Shown here one piece after another: positions 41,937-50,205 of a stretch of DNA of 64,000 nt. How positions within the stretch are numbered: the stretch's first letter is position 1; the number at the start of each line of letters is the position of its first letter. The notes beneath the pieces are model-generated. The model saw nothing but the letters and a program-made list of their open reading frames with translations. It was not told the origin of the DNA and did not search any database. The stretch comes from Cohnella pontilimi. GTDB taxonomy: Bacteria; Bacillota; Bacilli; Paenibacillales; Paenibacillaceae. Location of the stretch: positions 496,001 to 560,000 of the forward strand of contig NZ_SUPK01000001.1 in the NCBI RefSeq assembly GCF_005049045.1. The letters are read 5' to 3'. The translations under genes and the position numbers were made by a program.

Positions 41937-43148
41937 TTATGTATGCGGCGTTTCCCGCACGAGTCGGTATGTGTCGCGGGCAATCAGCAATTCTTCATTG
42001 GTGGGAACTACCAGCACATCGACACGCGAATCGGCCGTGCTGATGCTTCTTGCCTGATCCGACCGTTCCTCGTTGCGCTTGTCATCCAGTGCAAGCCCCA
42101 AAAATGTGAGTCCTTTGCACACTTCGCTCCGAAGCAGCGCCGAATTTTCACCGACACCCGCGGTGAAGACGAGCGCATCGATGCCGTTCATAGATGCGGC
42201 GTAAGCACCGATATATTTGCGGATGCGGTTCGCGTACATCTCGAACGCGAGTTTGGCATTCTCGCTGCCGTTGTTCATCGCCTCGACCACTTCCCGCACA
42301 TCGCCGCTGACGCCGGACACGGCAAGCAATCCGCTATGCTTGTTCAACATGGAATTCACTTCGTTCAGCGTCAAATCCTCTTTGTTGATCGCGAACGTGA
42401 CGATGGCGGGATCCAGATCTCCGCTGCGCGTTCCCATCATGAGCCCTTCCAGCGGCGTCATTCCCATGCTGGTATCGTGGGATTTGCCGTGCAGCACGGC
42501 CGTGCAGCTGGCGCCGTTCCCGATATGGCAGACGACGAGCTTCAGTTCGCTTAAAGGCCGCCCGAGGAAATCGGAAGCGCATCTGCTGACGTAATCCACC
42601 GAAGTGCCGTGAAAGCCGTATCTCCGAACTTTGTGCTTCTTGTAAAAGACCATCGGAATCGCATACATGAACGAGACGGGCGGCATCGTTTGGTGGAAAG
42701 CGGTATCGAACACCACCGCTTGAGGCACTTCAGGCAAGTTTCGCTCCACCGCCGTAATGCCCATCATGTGCGCCGGATTGTGAAGAGGAGCCAAATCGAA
42801 CAGCCTGCGGATTTCGAGCTTCACATCCTCCGTGACGAGCACCGATTCCCGGAAAGACTCCCCTCCGTGCACGATGCGATGGCCTACGGCATCGACTTCC
42901 TCGATCGTCCTCAACACCCCAAATTCCCGATGCGTCAGCATGTCCAGCACTTTTTTGATGGCCGTCGTATGATCCAGAATTTCGCTGACTTCTCGCGTTT
43001 CCGGCTTTCCCTCCGCCTCATGGGACAAAATGGACGTCTCCATGCCGATCCGCTCGACCCGCCCTTTCGCGAGAACGGATTCGATCTTCATATCGTACAG
43101 CTGATATTTAAGCGAGGAGCTGCCGGAGTTGATGACCAATACGTTCAT
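41937..43148 (-). CDS. ackA: Acetate kinase
   Basis: ASKHA-fold kinase (403 aa) interconverting acetyl phosphate + ADP and acetate + ATP. Signatures are VLVINSGSSSLKYQLYD at the start, GHRIVHGGE, FDTAFHQTMP, YGFHGTSVDYV, and GMTPLEGLMMGTRSGDLDPA. It overlaps the preceding hydroxyacyl-CoA dehydrogenase-like gene by ATGA and is followed by asnS. The usual partner pta is not in the window. Confidence 0.96.
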   Translation of the reverse strand: MNVLVINSGSSSLKYQLYDMKIESVLAKGRVERIGMETSILSHEAEGKPETREVSEILDHTTAIKKVLDMLTHREFGVLRTIEEVDAVGHRIVHGGESFRESVLVTEDVKLEIRRLFDLAPLHNPAHMMGITAVERNLPEVPQAVVFDTAFHQTMPPVSFMYAIPMVFYKKHKVRRYGFHGTSVDYVSRCASDFLGRPLSELKLVVCHIGNGASCTAVLHGKSHDTSMGMTPLEGLMMGTRSGDLDPAIVTFAINKEDLTLNEVNSMLNKHSGLLAVSGVSGDVREVVEAMNNGSENAKLAFEMYANRIRKYIGAYAASMNGIDALVFTAGVGENSALLRSEVCKGLTFLGLALDDKRNEERSDQARSISTADSRVDVLVVPTNEELLIARDTYRLVRETPHT

Positions 43149-44017
43149 GTAATGCGATCACCATCCTTGTCGTATTGGAAAAATCCGATTCCGGTTTTGA
43201 CGCCGAGCTGTCCCGCGCGCACTTTTTTCTTCAGCACGAAGGACGGGCGGTATTTCAGTTCGCCGAATTCCCGGAACATTCGATCGAGCGCGGCCAGAAT
43301 GGAATCGAGGCCGAACCGGTCGGCCATCTCGAGCGGTCCGTGTTCGAATTGGTAGCCGATCCTCATGGCATTATCAATATCCTCCGGCGAGGCCACCCCT
43401 TCCTCGAGCAAGTGAAGCGCCTCGTTAATGAGCAGGCAAATGAGGCGGGTCGTGACGAATCCCGGCGATTCGTAAACCATTACGCCTTTTTTGGCGAGTA
43501 CTTCTTCCGTAAACGATTTGGTGCGGACAAACGTGTCGTCTGAAGTTTGCAATCCGCGTATGATCTCCACCACATCGATGCGAAAAGCCGGATACACAAA
43601 ATGCATGCCGATGACGCGCTCCGGATGTTCTGTAACACCGGCAAGCTCCGTCAGGCTTAAGGTGGATGTGTTGCTCGCGATTACTGCATCCGGCGGCAGA
43701 ACCTGGTCCAGCTCTTGAAATATTTCTTTTTTACGGTCCAAATCTTCCGTGACGGTCTCAATGACCAAGTCGCAGTTCACCAGTTCTTGCACAGCGTTCA
43801 ACTTATGTATTCGGTTTAAAATGAGCTTTTTCTCCGCAGCCGTAATCGCCCAGCGCTCCATTTGGCGATCCAAGCTGGCTTCCAACAAACTCATCGCTTG
43901 TTCCAATTGCTGCGGGGTCTGTTCCAGCAGAAAAACGTCCAGGCCTTTCTCCGCCAGCATCTCCGCAATGCTGCGCCCCATCGTTCCCGCGCCTACGACT
44001 CCGATTTTGCGAAACAT
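43145..44017 (-). CDS. 3-hydroxyacyl-CoA dehydrogenase family protein (variant active site)
   Basis: Protein of 290 aa with an N-terminal NAD-binding domain (IGVVGAGTMGRSIAEMLAE) and a C-terminal helical dimerisation domain (about residues 190-285). The catalytic His is kept in IGMHFVYPAFRIDVVEI, but the canonical FFNPVP is altered. The usual catalytic Asn in PGFIVNR is Thr here (SPGFVTTR). It may be a 3-hydroxybutyryl-CoA dehydrogenase or a relative with a changed substrate. It is the first gene of an operon with ackA (4-base overlap), asnS and dnaD. Confidence 0.82.
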   Translation of the reverse strand: MFRKIGVVGAGTMGRSIAEMLAEKGLDVFLLEQTPQQLEQAMSLLEASLDRQMERWAITAAEKKLILNRIHKLNAVQELVNCDLVIETVTEDLDRKKEIFQELDQVLPPDAVIASNTSTLSLTELAGVTEHPERVIGMHFVYPAFRIDVVEIIRGLQTSDDTFVRTKSFTEEVLAKKGVMVYESPGFVTTRLICLLINEALHLLEEGVASPEDIDNAMRIGYQFEHGPLEMADRFGLDSILAALDRMFREFGELKYRPSFVLKKKVRAGQLGVKTGIGFFQYDKDGDRIT

Positions 44018-44131
44018 GTCCAGTCCCTCCAGCCCACACCTTTGCTGAGTGAATTCCGACCCGATAAATGACGAAAATGGGTCTCTCCCATCTTATCATA
44101 ATCCGGCCGTGGACAGGAAAGAGGCGAGTAC

Positions 44132-44157
44132 AAAAAACCGGCCGTTTCTCGGCCGGC
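44132..44157 (-). terminator. Rho-independent terminator after the anti-sigma gene
   Basis: CCGGCC and GGCCGG pair around a 7-base loop, followed by six T on the minus strand. It lies 11 bases past the stop of the membrane protein encoded with the ECF sigma factor. Confidence 0.9.
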
Positions 44158-44167
44158 TTTCCCAATA

Positions 44168-45328
44168 TTATGAGGAACGCGACAAAAATTGCATTTCCCG
44201 GATCCACTTATCGACGTAGCTTCCTTCCGCCCACTGCAGCATCACGATATGTTCGCCGGCGGCCAGCGGGAAAGTTAACGTTTGGCGTACGAGCGTTCCG
44301 TTCTCCAGTTCGTACACCCGAATCGCACCGCCCACCCGGACACCGAGCAGGTTCCCGTAAGAGAACGCATCGCTGGCGGACGGCTCCAGTTGTTGAATCT
44401 GCCCCCAACTCAGCAGCAAAGTATCGCGATTGACGATTTCGGCCGGCAGCAGCGCCGGCAGCGGCGCTTCATCGCCCGAACCGTCATAGATGACGGGCAC
44501 CCATTGACCGGGGTTGCGGTCGACGCCCCATTCGTCCCCTGCCCCGACTTCACCTTCCCAGTTCGGAAATACGTCTCGAATGCGGATATGCGGGTCGGCG
44601 GCGGGATCCGCCGATTTGTTGTTGATCTGCTCAATCGGTTTCACTTGCCAGATGTCCTTTATACGGCCGGAGCGCTGCTGAATCGTCGTTTGTAAAGATA
44701 CATATTGGTTGCCGGCGAACAGCACCTTTTCCGACAGCCGATTGCCGGGCACCGGCGGGTTTGGACCGGACTTCATATTGGACGATACATTCGTCGCTTG
44801 CGCGGCAAAAATCGCCTGCCGGCCTTCTCCCGGAGATATCGTATCGAGCTTCCAAAAATCGAGTTTGTGCGGTACGAAAAGCCCTTTGCCGTCCGCCACC
44901 TTGGCCAGCCGTCCGCCGTCATGCGCCACCAATACGGTCCGGTACGTGGATTTGGCATATTTGTCTTTCTGCCCTTCTTTGTGCGGCTCGTCCTTACGGA
45001 TGCCGATCAAGAGCGCGTATCGCTTCTCCTGCCCGACGGCCGGACTCACGTTCTGACCGCCGAGCGAAGCGGACGAAGCATCCGTTAGCGGCGACGGCTG
45101 AGGACCATCCTTTAAATTACCGACAATCCAGATGCCGAGAAGGACGAGTGTAACGGAAGCCAGCACGGCGGCGGGCAGCCGCCAAACCGTTCTCCAAGGC
45201 TTGCGCGTGCGGCGGCTCTCCTCGCCGATTCTTTCCTCGATTCTCCGTCGGAGCCTGTCGTCGAATCCGTTGCGAGCGAGCGGACCGCCCGCCAATTGCT
45301 CTTTCAGTTGTTCGTCGTCAAAATGCAT
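44168..45328 (-). CDS. Probable anti-sigma factor, single-span membrane protein
   Basis: Protein of 386 aa with a cytoplasmic N-terminus of about 48 residues (very Arg/Glu-rich), one membrane span (about residues 50-69, LPAAVLASVTLVLLGIWIVG) and a large extracytoplasmic domain of about 315 residues. The N-terminus has no Cys and hence no zinc anti-sigma motif, but topology and position fit an RsiX-like anti-sigma factor: it overlaps the ECF sigma gene by 11 bases. The outer domain is beta-rich, with GEDKRYALLIG-like and WGVDRNPGQWVPVIYDGSG stretches I do not recognise; it may be the signal-sensing part. Confidence 0.72.
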   Translation of the reverse strand: MHFDDEQLKEQLAGGPLARNGFDDRLRRRIEERIGEESRRTRKPWRTVWRLPAAVLASVTLVLLGIWIVGNLKDGPQPSPLTDASSASLGGQNVSPAVGQEKRYALLIGIRKDEPHKEGQKDKYAKSTYRTVLVAHDGGRLAKVADGKGLFVPHKLDFWKLDTISPGEGRQAIFAAQATNVSSNMKSGPNPPVPGNRLSEKVLFAGNQYVSLQTTIQQRSGRIKDIWQVKPIEQINNKSADPAADPHIRIRDVFPNWEGEVGAGDEWGVDRNPGQWVPVIYDGSGDEAPLPALLPAEIVNRDTLLLSWGQIQQLEPSASDAFSYGNLLGVRVGGAIRVYELENGTLVRQTLTFPLAAGEHIVMLQWAEGSYVDKWIREMQFLSRSS

Positions 45329-45875
45329 CCGCGCTCTCCTCCTTCATCTTCGACAGTTTTTGGCGGGCGTGGAACAGCCGCGATTTCACCGTTCCTTCGG
45401 TTACGCCGAGCACTTCGGCCATTTCCTTCATTGACATTTGGTAATGAGCGAACAAGATGATGGCTTCGCGATACTTGACTGGCAGCCTCAGCACCATCCG
45501 CCACATGTCGCCCACCGCCCATTTTTCCATCGCTTCCGATTCGACCGAACGCCTTTCTCCCCGCTCTTCCAGCCAATCGGACAACGTCACCTTGCGGACG
45601 AAGGCGGAACGCTGATGGTCAATCGCGGTGTTCCGAGTAATCGTCAGGAGCCACGTCTTCACGGAAGCGTCCCGCCGGAACGCATGCATGTTGCGGAACA
45701 CCTTAATGAAAACTTCCTGGGTGATGTCGTCCGCCAAGTCCCACTTGCGCGTCAGGCTGTAAGCGTAATTCCATACATCTTTGCCGTAGGCGGTCATCAA
45801 CTCTCCGAGCAGCGCTTTCGGATCGTCGGATTCAACCATGTATTTTATGTAATCTACATTCATCCCGGAGTTCAA
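45318..45875 (-). CDS. ECF-family RNA polymerase sigma factor
   Basis: Sigma-70 family ECF factor of 185 aa. Region 2 contains LADDITQEVFIKVFRN and KTWLLTITRNTAID; region 4 contains MSMKEMAEVLGVTEGTVKSR. It directs RNA polymerase to envelope-stress-type promoters and resembles SigX/SigM. The TTG at 45875 lies 10 bases after GAGG; an internal ATG 12 bases later is possible. A matching ECF-type promoter lies just upstream, suggesting autoregulation. The overlapping downstream gene encodes its presumed membrane inhibitor. Confidence 0.93.
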   Translation of the reverse strand: MNSGMNVDYIKYMVESDDPKALLGELMTAYGKDVWNYAYSLTRKWDLADDITQEVFIKVFRNMHAFRRDASVKTWLLTITRNTAIDHQRSAFVRKVTLSDWLEERGERRSVESEAMEKWAVGDMWRMVLRLPVKYREAIILFAHYQMSMKEMAEVLGVTEGTVKSRLFHARQKLSKMKEESADAF

Positions 45876-45898
45876 AACTGTAACACCTCAATTCAATA

Positions 45899-45924
45899 GA
45901 CGATCCGAATCGCGGTTCGGTTCA
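45899..45924 (-). promoter_or_regulatory. Candidate ECF-type autoregulatory promoter
   Basis: Reading the minus strand: TGAACC (45924..45919), exactly 16 bases, then CGTC (45902..45899), ending 23 bases before the sigma-factor start codon. The Bacillus SigW/X/M consensus is TGAAAC-N16-CGTA/CGTC, so there is one mismatch in the -35 core. Confidence 0.55.
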
Positions 45925-45986
45925 ATATTTATAACGCTCAAAACTCCACTTTGTTCCATGCTAACATAATCCATTCGTGCGAACGA

Positions 45987-46021
45987 CAAAAAAAGACAGC
46001 CTCATCGATGATGAGACTGTC
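45987..46021 (-). terminator. Rho-independent terminator after the FtsH-like gene
   Basis: GACAGCCTCATC pairs with GATGAGACTGTC (one mismatch) around a 3-base loop and is followed by seven T on the minus strand, 11 bases past the stop codon. Confidence 0.92.
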
Positions 46022-46031
46022 CTTGTTGTTG

Positions 46032-47546
46032 TTATGAAGCTTCCGAACGGGGCATGCTGTGCGACAGACAAGCACGAAGCTGGTCGCCGGACAGCGTTTC
46101 TTCCTGAAGCAGAATGTCCAACAGCTGCTCGAACTTCTCCTTGTTCGCGCCCAAAATCTCGCGTGTCCGTTCGATTAATTCATTCAAAATGGCGTTGTTC
46201 TCACGCGACCATTCTTCCTGCGTAAGGGCTTGAGGATGAATGATGCCGAGACCGGACATACCCGACTCGATCATCGTCTTCACGATGTTCGTCGCCTGCT
46301 CGAAGTCTCCGCGGGAGCCCGTGCTGCGGCCGCCGTAAATGAGTTCCTCGGCTACGCAGCCGCCGAGCGCGATCATGATTTGATGCTCCAGCGTCTCTTT
46401 CGTGTAGAGGTAGCTGTCCTGCCGCGGATGATGACGGACATAGCCGAGCGCTTGTCCTCGCGGCGTCAGCGACACCTGCGCCACGCTTCCGGGGCGTACG
46501 TGCTCCGCCATGATGGCGTGGCCGAGCTCGTGATTGGCGACCCGTTCGCGTTCTTCCTTCGTTGTTTCGCGGTCCATGCGTTCGCCCATCATCACCTTGT
46601 CGATCGCCTGGGTCAGATGGGTTTGATCAACATGATCGCTTGTGTCGCGCATCGCATAAATCGCCGCTTCGTTCATGACGCTCTCCAGCTGCGCGCCGGA
46701 GAAGCCGAACGTTTCTTCCGCCACTTTGGCCAAGGACACTTCCGGATCAAGCGGCTTGTTGCGGCCGTGCAAGCGGAGAATGTGCTCACGACCCGTCTTG
46801 TCCGGCATGTCGACCTGGATATGCCGGTCGAAGCGGCCGGGACGAAGCAAGGCGGGATCGAGCAACTCTTTGCGGTTCGTCGCGCCGATGAGCAGAATGC
46901 GAATCGATTCGTCGCCTTGAATGCCGTCCATTTCGGTGAGCAGCTGGTTCAAGGTCTGATCGTATTCGCGCTGCTGTCCACCGTCTCGTTTGCCGCCGAT
47001 GCCGTCAATCTCGTCGATAAACACGATGGCGGAGTTTCGTTTCTGTTTGACCGCCTTGCTCCGGGCTTCCTTAAACAAATCGCGGATCCGGCCGGCGCCG
47101 ACACCGACATACATCTCGACGAATTCGGAGCCGGAAGCGGAGACGAACGCGGAATTCGTATGATGAGCGGCCGCTTTGGCCAGCAGCGTTTTGCCGGTTC
47201 CGGGAGGCCCGGTGAGCAAAATACCTTTCAGCGGACGAATGCCCAGCTTCTGAATTTCCTCCCGTTTGACCATAAACTCCAATGCTTCCATGAGCTCACG
47301 TTTCGGGTGATCTTGACCCCCGATATCATCGAAGGAGAGATAAGAAGGGGCGCGGGAAGCCGGTTTCTTGCCGACCGAGCCGACCGCGATGCCGCCTCGG
47401 GATTTGGCGAGAAAAGCGACCGCCGCCGCCATGAGTGCTGCGCTGACGAGCGGAATCGCCGGGACTCCGATATAGAGGAGAAAAACGAACAATACGGTTA
47501 GGAAGCCGATCGCAATTTCTTTGCCGTATCTTTTCAAGTTACGCAT
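46032..47546 (-). CDS. FtsH-type AAA+ zinc protease lacking the extracytoplasmic domain
   Basis: Membrane-bound ATP-dependent protease of 504 aa. Two closely spaced hydrophobic spans (about residues 11-28 and 30-47) leave almost no loop between them, whereas ordinary FtsH has about 70-80 extracytoplasmic residues there. The AAA domain has Walker A GPPGTGKT (113-120), Walker B IVFIDEID, the aromatic pore region EFVEMYVGVGA, the second region of homology ATNRKELLDPALLRPGRFDR, and the zinc motif HELGH (339-343). The third ligand is likely the Asp in RGDFEQAT. I choose ATG 47546, which overlaps the preceding gene by 8 bases. It is a second, non-housekeeping FtsH; its partner gene may supply the missing outer domain. 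Confidence 0.88.
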   Translation of the reverse strand: MRNLKRYGKEIAIGFLTVLFVFLLYIGVPAIPLVSAALMAAAVAFLAKSRGGIAVGSVGKKPASRAPSYLSFDDIGGQDHPKRELMEALEFMVKREEIQKLGIRPLKGILLTGPPGTGKTLLAKAAAHHTNSAFVSASGSEFVEMYVGVGAGRIRDLFKEARSKAVKQKRNSAIVFIDEIDGIGGKRDGGQQREYDQTLNQLLTEMDGIQGDESIRILLIGATNRKELLDPALLRPGRFDRHIQVDMPDKTGREHILRLHGRNKPLDPEVSLAKVAEETFGFSGAQLESVMNEAAIYAMRDTSDHVDQTHLTQAIDKVMMGERMDRETTKEERERVANHELGHAIMAEHVRPGSVAQVSLTPRGQALGYVRHHPRQDSYLYTKETLEHQIMIALGGCVAEELIYGGRSTGSRGDFEQATNIVKTMIESGMSGLGIIHPQALTQEEWSRENNAILNELIERTREILGANKEKFEQLLDILLQEETLSGDQLRACLSHSMPRSEAS

Positions 47547-48072
47547 TCGGCCACACCCCCATCGTTCCCGCTTGACGAGGCAGCACGACGAACTTCGCCG
47601 ATTTGCCTTCCTGCAGACGAATATACACATTGTCGGCGTCGATATCGGTCGAGGCCGTCACGCCTTTAAACTGCCCGGACAGCTTGTCCAGCGCGTCGCG
47701 GATACCGGTGTAACGGTGTGTCTCCATCGCTTCCGCCACGTCGAACAGCGAATAGCTCCACGCTTTCTCCAGCAGCGGCGATGCGTTGGAATCCACTTTC
47801 AATTCCAGCTTTTTGCCGCCGATTTGACCCGAACCATCCTGCTTCAGCTTGCGGTAAACCTCCGCAAGATCGGCATCGGGAGACAAATGAACATTGACGA
47901 CGACTTGCCCCGTGGACATCTTGGTCGTTGCGGACAGAACGCCCGGAACGGATGCCGCCACCCGGTCCAGCGGCTTCTCCACGCTGAAGTGGCGGAAGGC
48001 CGTCCAGCCGCCGAACAGCAAAGCCGCGGACAACAAGATGGTCAGCACCAGAGGCATGACTCGGATTTTCAT
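47539..48072 (-). CDS. Membrane-anchored protein encoded with the FtsH-like protease
   Basis: Protein of 177 aa not recognised by name. It has an N-terminal signal anchor (about residues 5-25, MPLVLTILLSAALLFGGWTA) and an extracytoplasmic alpha/beta domain. The stretch VEKPLDRVAASVPGVLSA followed by QVVVNVHLSPDADLAEVYRKL recalls BON- or PepSY-like folds, with a second half of similar rhythm (GIRDALDKLSGQFKGVTAST). The ATG at 48072 has a G-rich ribosome site. It overlaps the FtsH-like gene by 8 bases, so the two are made together. It may be an adaptor or regulatory lid for the protease; this is inference. Confidence 0.65.
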   Translation of the reverse strand: MKIRVMPLVLTILLSAALLFGGWTAFRHFSVEKPLDRVAASVPGVLSATTKMSTGQVVVNVHLSPDADLAEVYRKLKQDGSGQIGGKKLELKVDSNASPLLEKAWSYSLFDVAEAMETHRYTGIRDALDKLSGQFKGVTASTDIDADNVYIRLQEGKSAKFVVLPRQAGTMGVWPNA

Positions 48073-48193
48073 GAAGGAGGCCCCCTTTAATCTATTTGAA
48101 ATCTGTCGATGGATGTGCAAAAAAGTGACGCATATATTAGAGTATATCAAATTTAGATAGACAAATGGTTAGCGAAACGATGGTAAGCGTACC

Positions 48194-48218
48194 AATAATA
48201 AAACGCCCGTGTGGGCGT
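48194..48218 (-). terminator. Small hairpin terminator between tseB and the FtsH-like operon
   Basis: ACGCCC-GTGT-GGGCGT followed by TTTATTATT on the minus strand. It lies about 155 bases downstream of tseB. The interval back to the tseB terminator contains a TATAAT on the minus strand but no open reading frame of note. Confidence 0.7.
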
Positions 48219-48352
48219 CAGGGCGATATTTTATGAGATGCGATCGGGCAACTCCTAACCCATTATACGATATTTCAAACCGAAATTTCATGAGAGTTCA
48301 CTCATCTGCGAAAACTTTTTCAAGTAGATTATATGTATATCAATTCGTATAC

Positions 48353-48389
48353 ATAAAAAGCAACTGCCCGGCATCAATATCCGGGCAGT
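48353..48389 (-). terminator. Rho-independent terminator overlapping the end of tseB
   Basis: A 9-bp perfect stem, ACTGCCCGG/CCGGGCAGT, with a 9-base loop, then TTGCTTTTTATG on the minus strand. One arm lies inside the last codons of tseB. It closes the panB-to-tseB transcription unit. An 8-bp dyad TATGTATA/TATACATA (48332-48355) abuts it. Confidence 0.85.
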
Positions 48390-48904
48390 ACATAGGTATT
48401 CAGCAAGGTTCCATCTTCGAAAGAATAGAACGAGATCGAAGGACGTTGATTTCCGTCGGCCAGGTCTTCATAACGGAATTCCCATACCGGCCGGTTATCG
48501 AACCAGCCCGGAACGACTCGAATCGATTGGGCGGTCGGGTGTTCGGCGGAGAAACGCTCGCGGATTTGCGCTTCGGAATAGTTCCCGTTCTCTTGCTTTT
48601 TCAAGATGCCGTCCTTGCGCTCCCAAACGAACCAAGTTTGGTTGTTTCCGTCCCGGCCTCTCACGACCCAGACCGGCTCTTCCCAAGTATATTGCACGGC
48701 TTCGTCAACCTCCGTCAACCCGGATTGCTCCTTGGCCACGGCGATCGCATGCTGTTCGTCCGCACGGTAACCGGCGTTTACCGATCTTACGAAAATGACG
48801 AGCATGACCGCGCAAAATAACAGAAAACCGGCAAGAACAAACATCCAGCGGCCCATCGACATCGTGGTGTGGCCGCTTCGCTTATCGGCGCGTCTCGGGC
48901 TCAT
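48374..48904 (-). CDS. tseB: TseB/YpmB-like cell-wall elongation regulator (DUF5590)
   Basis: Bitopic membrane protein of 176 aa. It has a cytoplasmic basic N-terminus, one span (about residues 18-40, MFVLAGFLLFCAVMLVIFV) and an outer part with two PepSY-like cystatin folds (WEEPVWVVRGRDGNNQTWFV and SAEHPTAQSIRVVPGWFDN regions). This is the DUF5590 architecture of Bacillus YpmB/TseB, which acts with penicillin-binding protein PBP2A in cell-wall elongation. It overlaps mtaD by ATGA. In Bacillus aspB and asnS follow; here a terminator does, and aspB is absent. Confidence 0.87.
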   Translation of the reverse strand: MSPRRADKRSGHTTMSMGRWMFVLAGFLLFCAVMLVIFVRSVNAGYRADEQHAIAVAKEQSGLTEVDEAVQYTWEEPVWVVRGRDGNNQTWFVWERKDGILKKQENGNYSEAQIRERFSAEHPTAQSIRVVPGWFDNRPVWEFRYEDLADGNQRPSISFYSFEDGTLLNTYVLPGY

Positions 48905-50205
48905 CCTCTCAACCTCTCATAACAAGCCTGGGCTTCAAACCGGATTTGCTCTTCGTCCAAGGTCAGCAGTTCGCCATCCCGCAAAAGCTGGCGGCCGTCC
49001 GCCCAGACGTGCTTCACGTCGGCCCCCGATGCGGCATATACCAGGTGTGATACATAATCGGTACGCGGAACAAAGTGCGGCTTGTCGGTGGAGACGGCAA
49101 TGAAGTCCGCCTTCATGCCCGGCTTCAGCACCCCGGTTTTGCCTTCCAGCCCAACAGCGCGTGCGCCGTAGACGGTTCCCATGCGCAGCGCTTCCCCTGC
49201 GGGTACGACCGTCGGATTTCCCGTCACGCCTTTATGAAGCAAAGCCGCCATCCGGATTTCTTCAAATAGATCGAGGTTGTTGTTGCTGGCGACACTGTCC
49301 GTGCCGAGCGACACGGTGACGCCGGCCTCCAGCATCTCCGGCACCCGTGCGACGCCGCTTGCCAGCTTCAAGTTGCTCACCGGGTTATGGGACACGGCTA
49401 CGCCGCGATCCGCGAGCAGTGCGATTTCTTCATCCGTAAGATGGACGGCGTGCGCGACGATAGCCGGGCGGCTGAACACGCCGAGACGGTCCAGATGCAT
49501 GGCAGGCCGCACACCGTAGTCGCGAATGTTTTGTTCCACTTCCGCTTGCGTCTCCGACATATGCGTGTGTATCGGAAGATCCAGCTCATGGGCGGCTTCC
49601 ACGAATTTCAGAATATAATCCGGCGGACAGGTGTACGGCGCATGCGGGCTCATCATGGCGGTAATTCGGCCGTCCGCGGCGCCGTGCCAATCTTTGGCGA
49701 ATGAAATCGCGTCCTGCAGCTTTGCCTTCTGCACTTCCTCCGAACATAAGCCGATGACACCGCGGGTGAGAACGGCGCGCAACCCCGACTTGGCCGCCAC
49801 TTCCCCTACCCGGTTCATATGATCATACATGTCGAGGAAAGTCGTCGTACCGCTTTTGATCATTTCCGCGGCCGCCAGCGCCGAACCCCAATACACATCT
49901 TCTCCGCTGAACTTGGCTTCCATGGGCCACATGTAATTTTGGAGCCAATCCTGCAGGACGAGATCGTCGGCGAACCCGCGAAGAAGCGACATGGCGGCGT
50001 GTCCGTGCGTGTTGATTAAGCCCGGCAGGAAGAGCAAGCCGCGGCCGTCGAATACTTCGTCCGATGACTCCAGTGCCTCAGCGGAGGGCTCGCCTTCCCC
50101 AAGATCGGCGATCAGCGTTCCCTCAACCGCCATCCAGCCCTGGAAAACCGGGCGCGACTCTTCCATCGTCACAAAGTATCCGTTGCGGATCAGCCATCTT
50201 TTCAT
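48901..50205 (-). CDS. mtaD: 5-methylthioadenosine/S-adenosylhomocysteine deaminase-type amidohydrolase
   Basis: Metal-dependent amidohydrolase of 434 aa. The metal ligands are visible: NTHGHAAMSLLRG, IHTHMSETQ, VAHAVHL and SLGTDSVASNNNLD. The LFEEIRMAALLHKG block is typical of the MtaD/SsnA/TrzN group. MtaD converts 5-methylthioadenosine and SAH to the inosine forms. The identification fits the methionine-salvage genes elsewhere in this window, but other purine-type deaminases in the family cannot be ruled out. It overlaps rex upstream and tseB downstream by 4 bases each. Confidence 0.82.
   Translation of the reverse strand: MKRWLIRNGYFVTMEESRPVFQGWMAVEGTLIADLGEGEPSAEALESSDEVFDGRGLLFLPGLINTHGHAAMSLLRGFADDLVLQDWLQNYMWPMEAKFSGEDVYWGSALAAAEMIKSGTTTFLDMYDHMNRVGEVAAKSGLRAVLTRGVIGLCSEEVQKAKLQDAISFAKDWHGAADGRITAMMSPHAPYTCPPDYILKFVEAAHELDLPIHTHMSETQAEVEQNIRDYGVRPAMHLDRLGVFSRPAIVAHAVHLTDEEIALLADRGVAVSHNPVSNLKLASGVARVPEMLEAGVTVSLGTDSVASNNNLDLFEEIRMAALLHKGVTGNPTVVPAGEALRMGTVYGARAVGLEGKTGVLKPGMKADFIAVSTDKPHFVPRTDYVSHLVYAASGADVKHVWADGRQLLRDGELLTLDEEQIRFEAQACYERLRG

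Noticed and set aside
46230..47501. Plus-strand frame of 423 codons opposite the FtsH-like gene
   Set aside because: Mirror of a strongly conserved AAA+ protease; His/Arg/Phe-rich composition typical of antisense translation.
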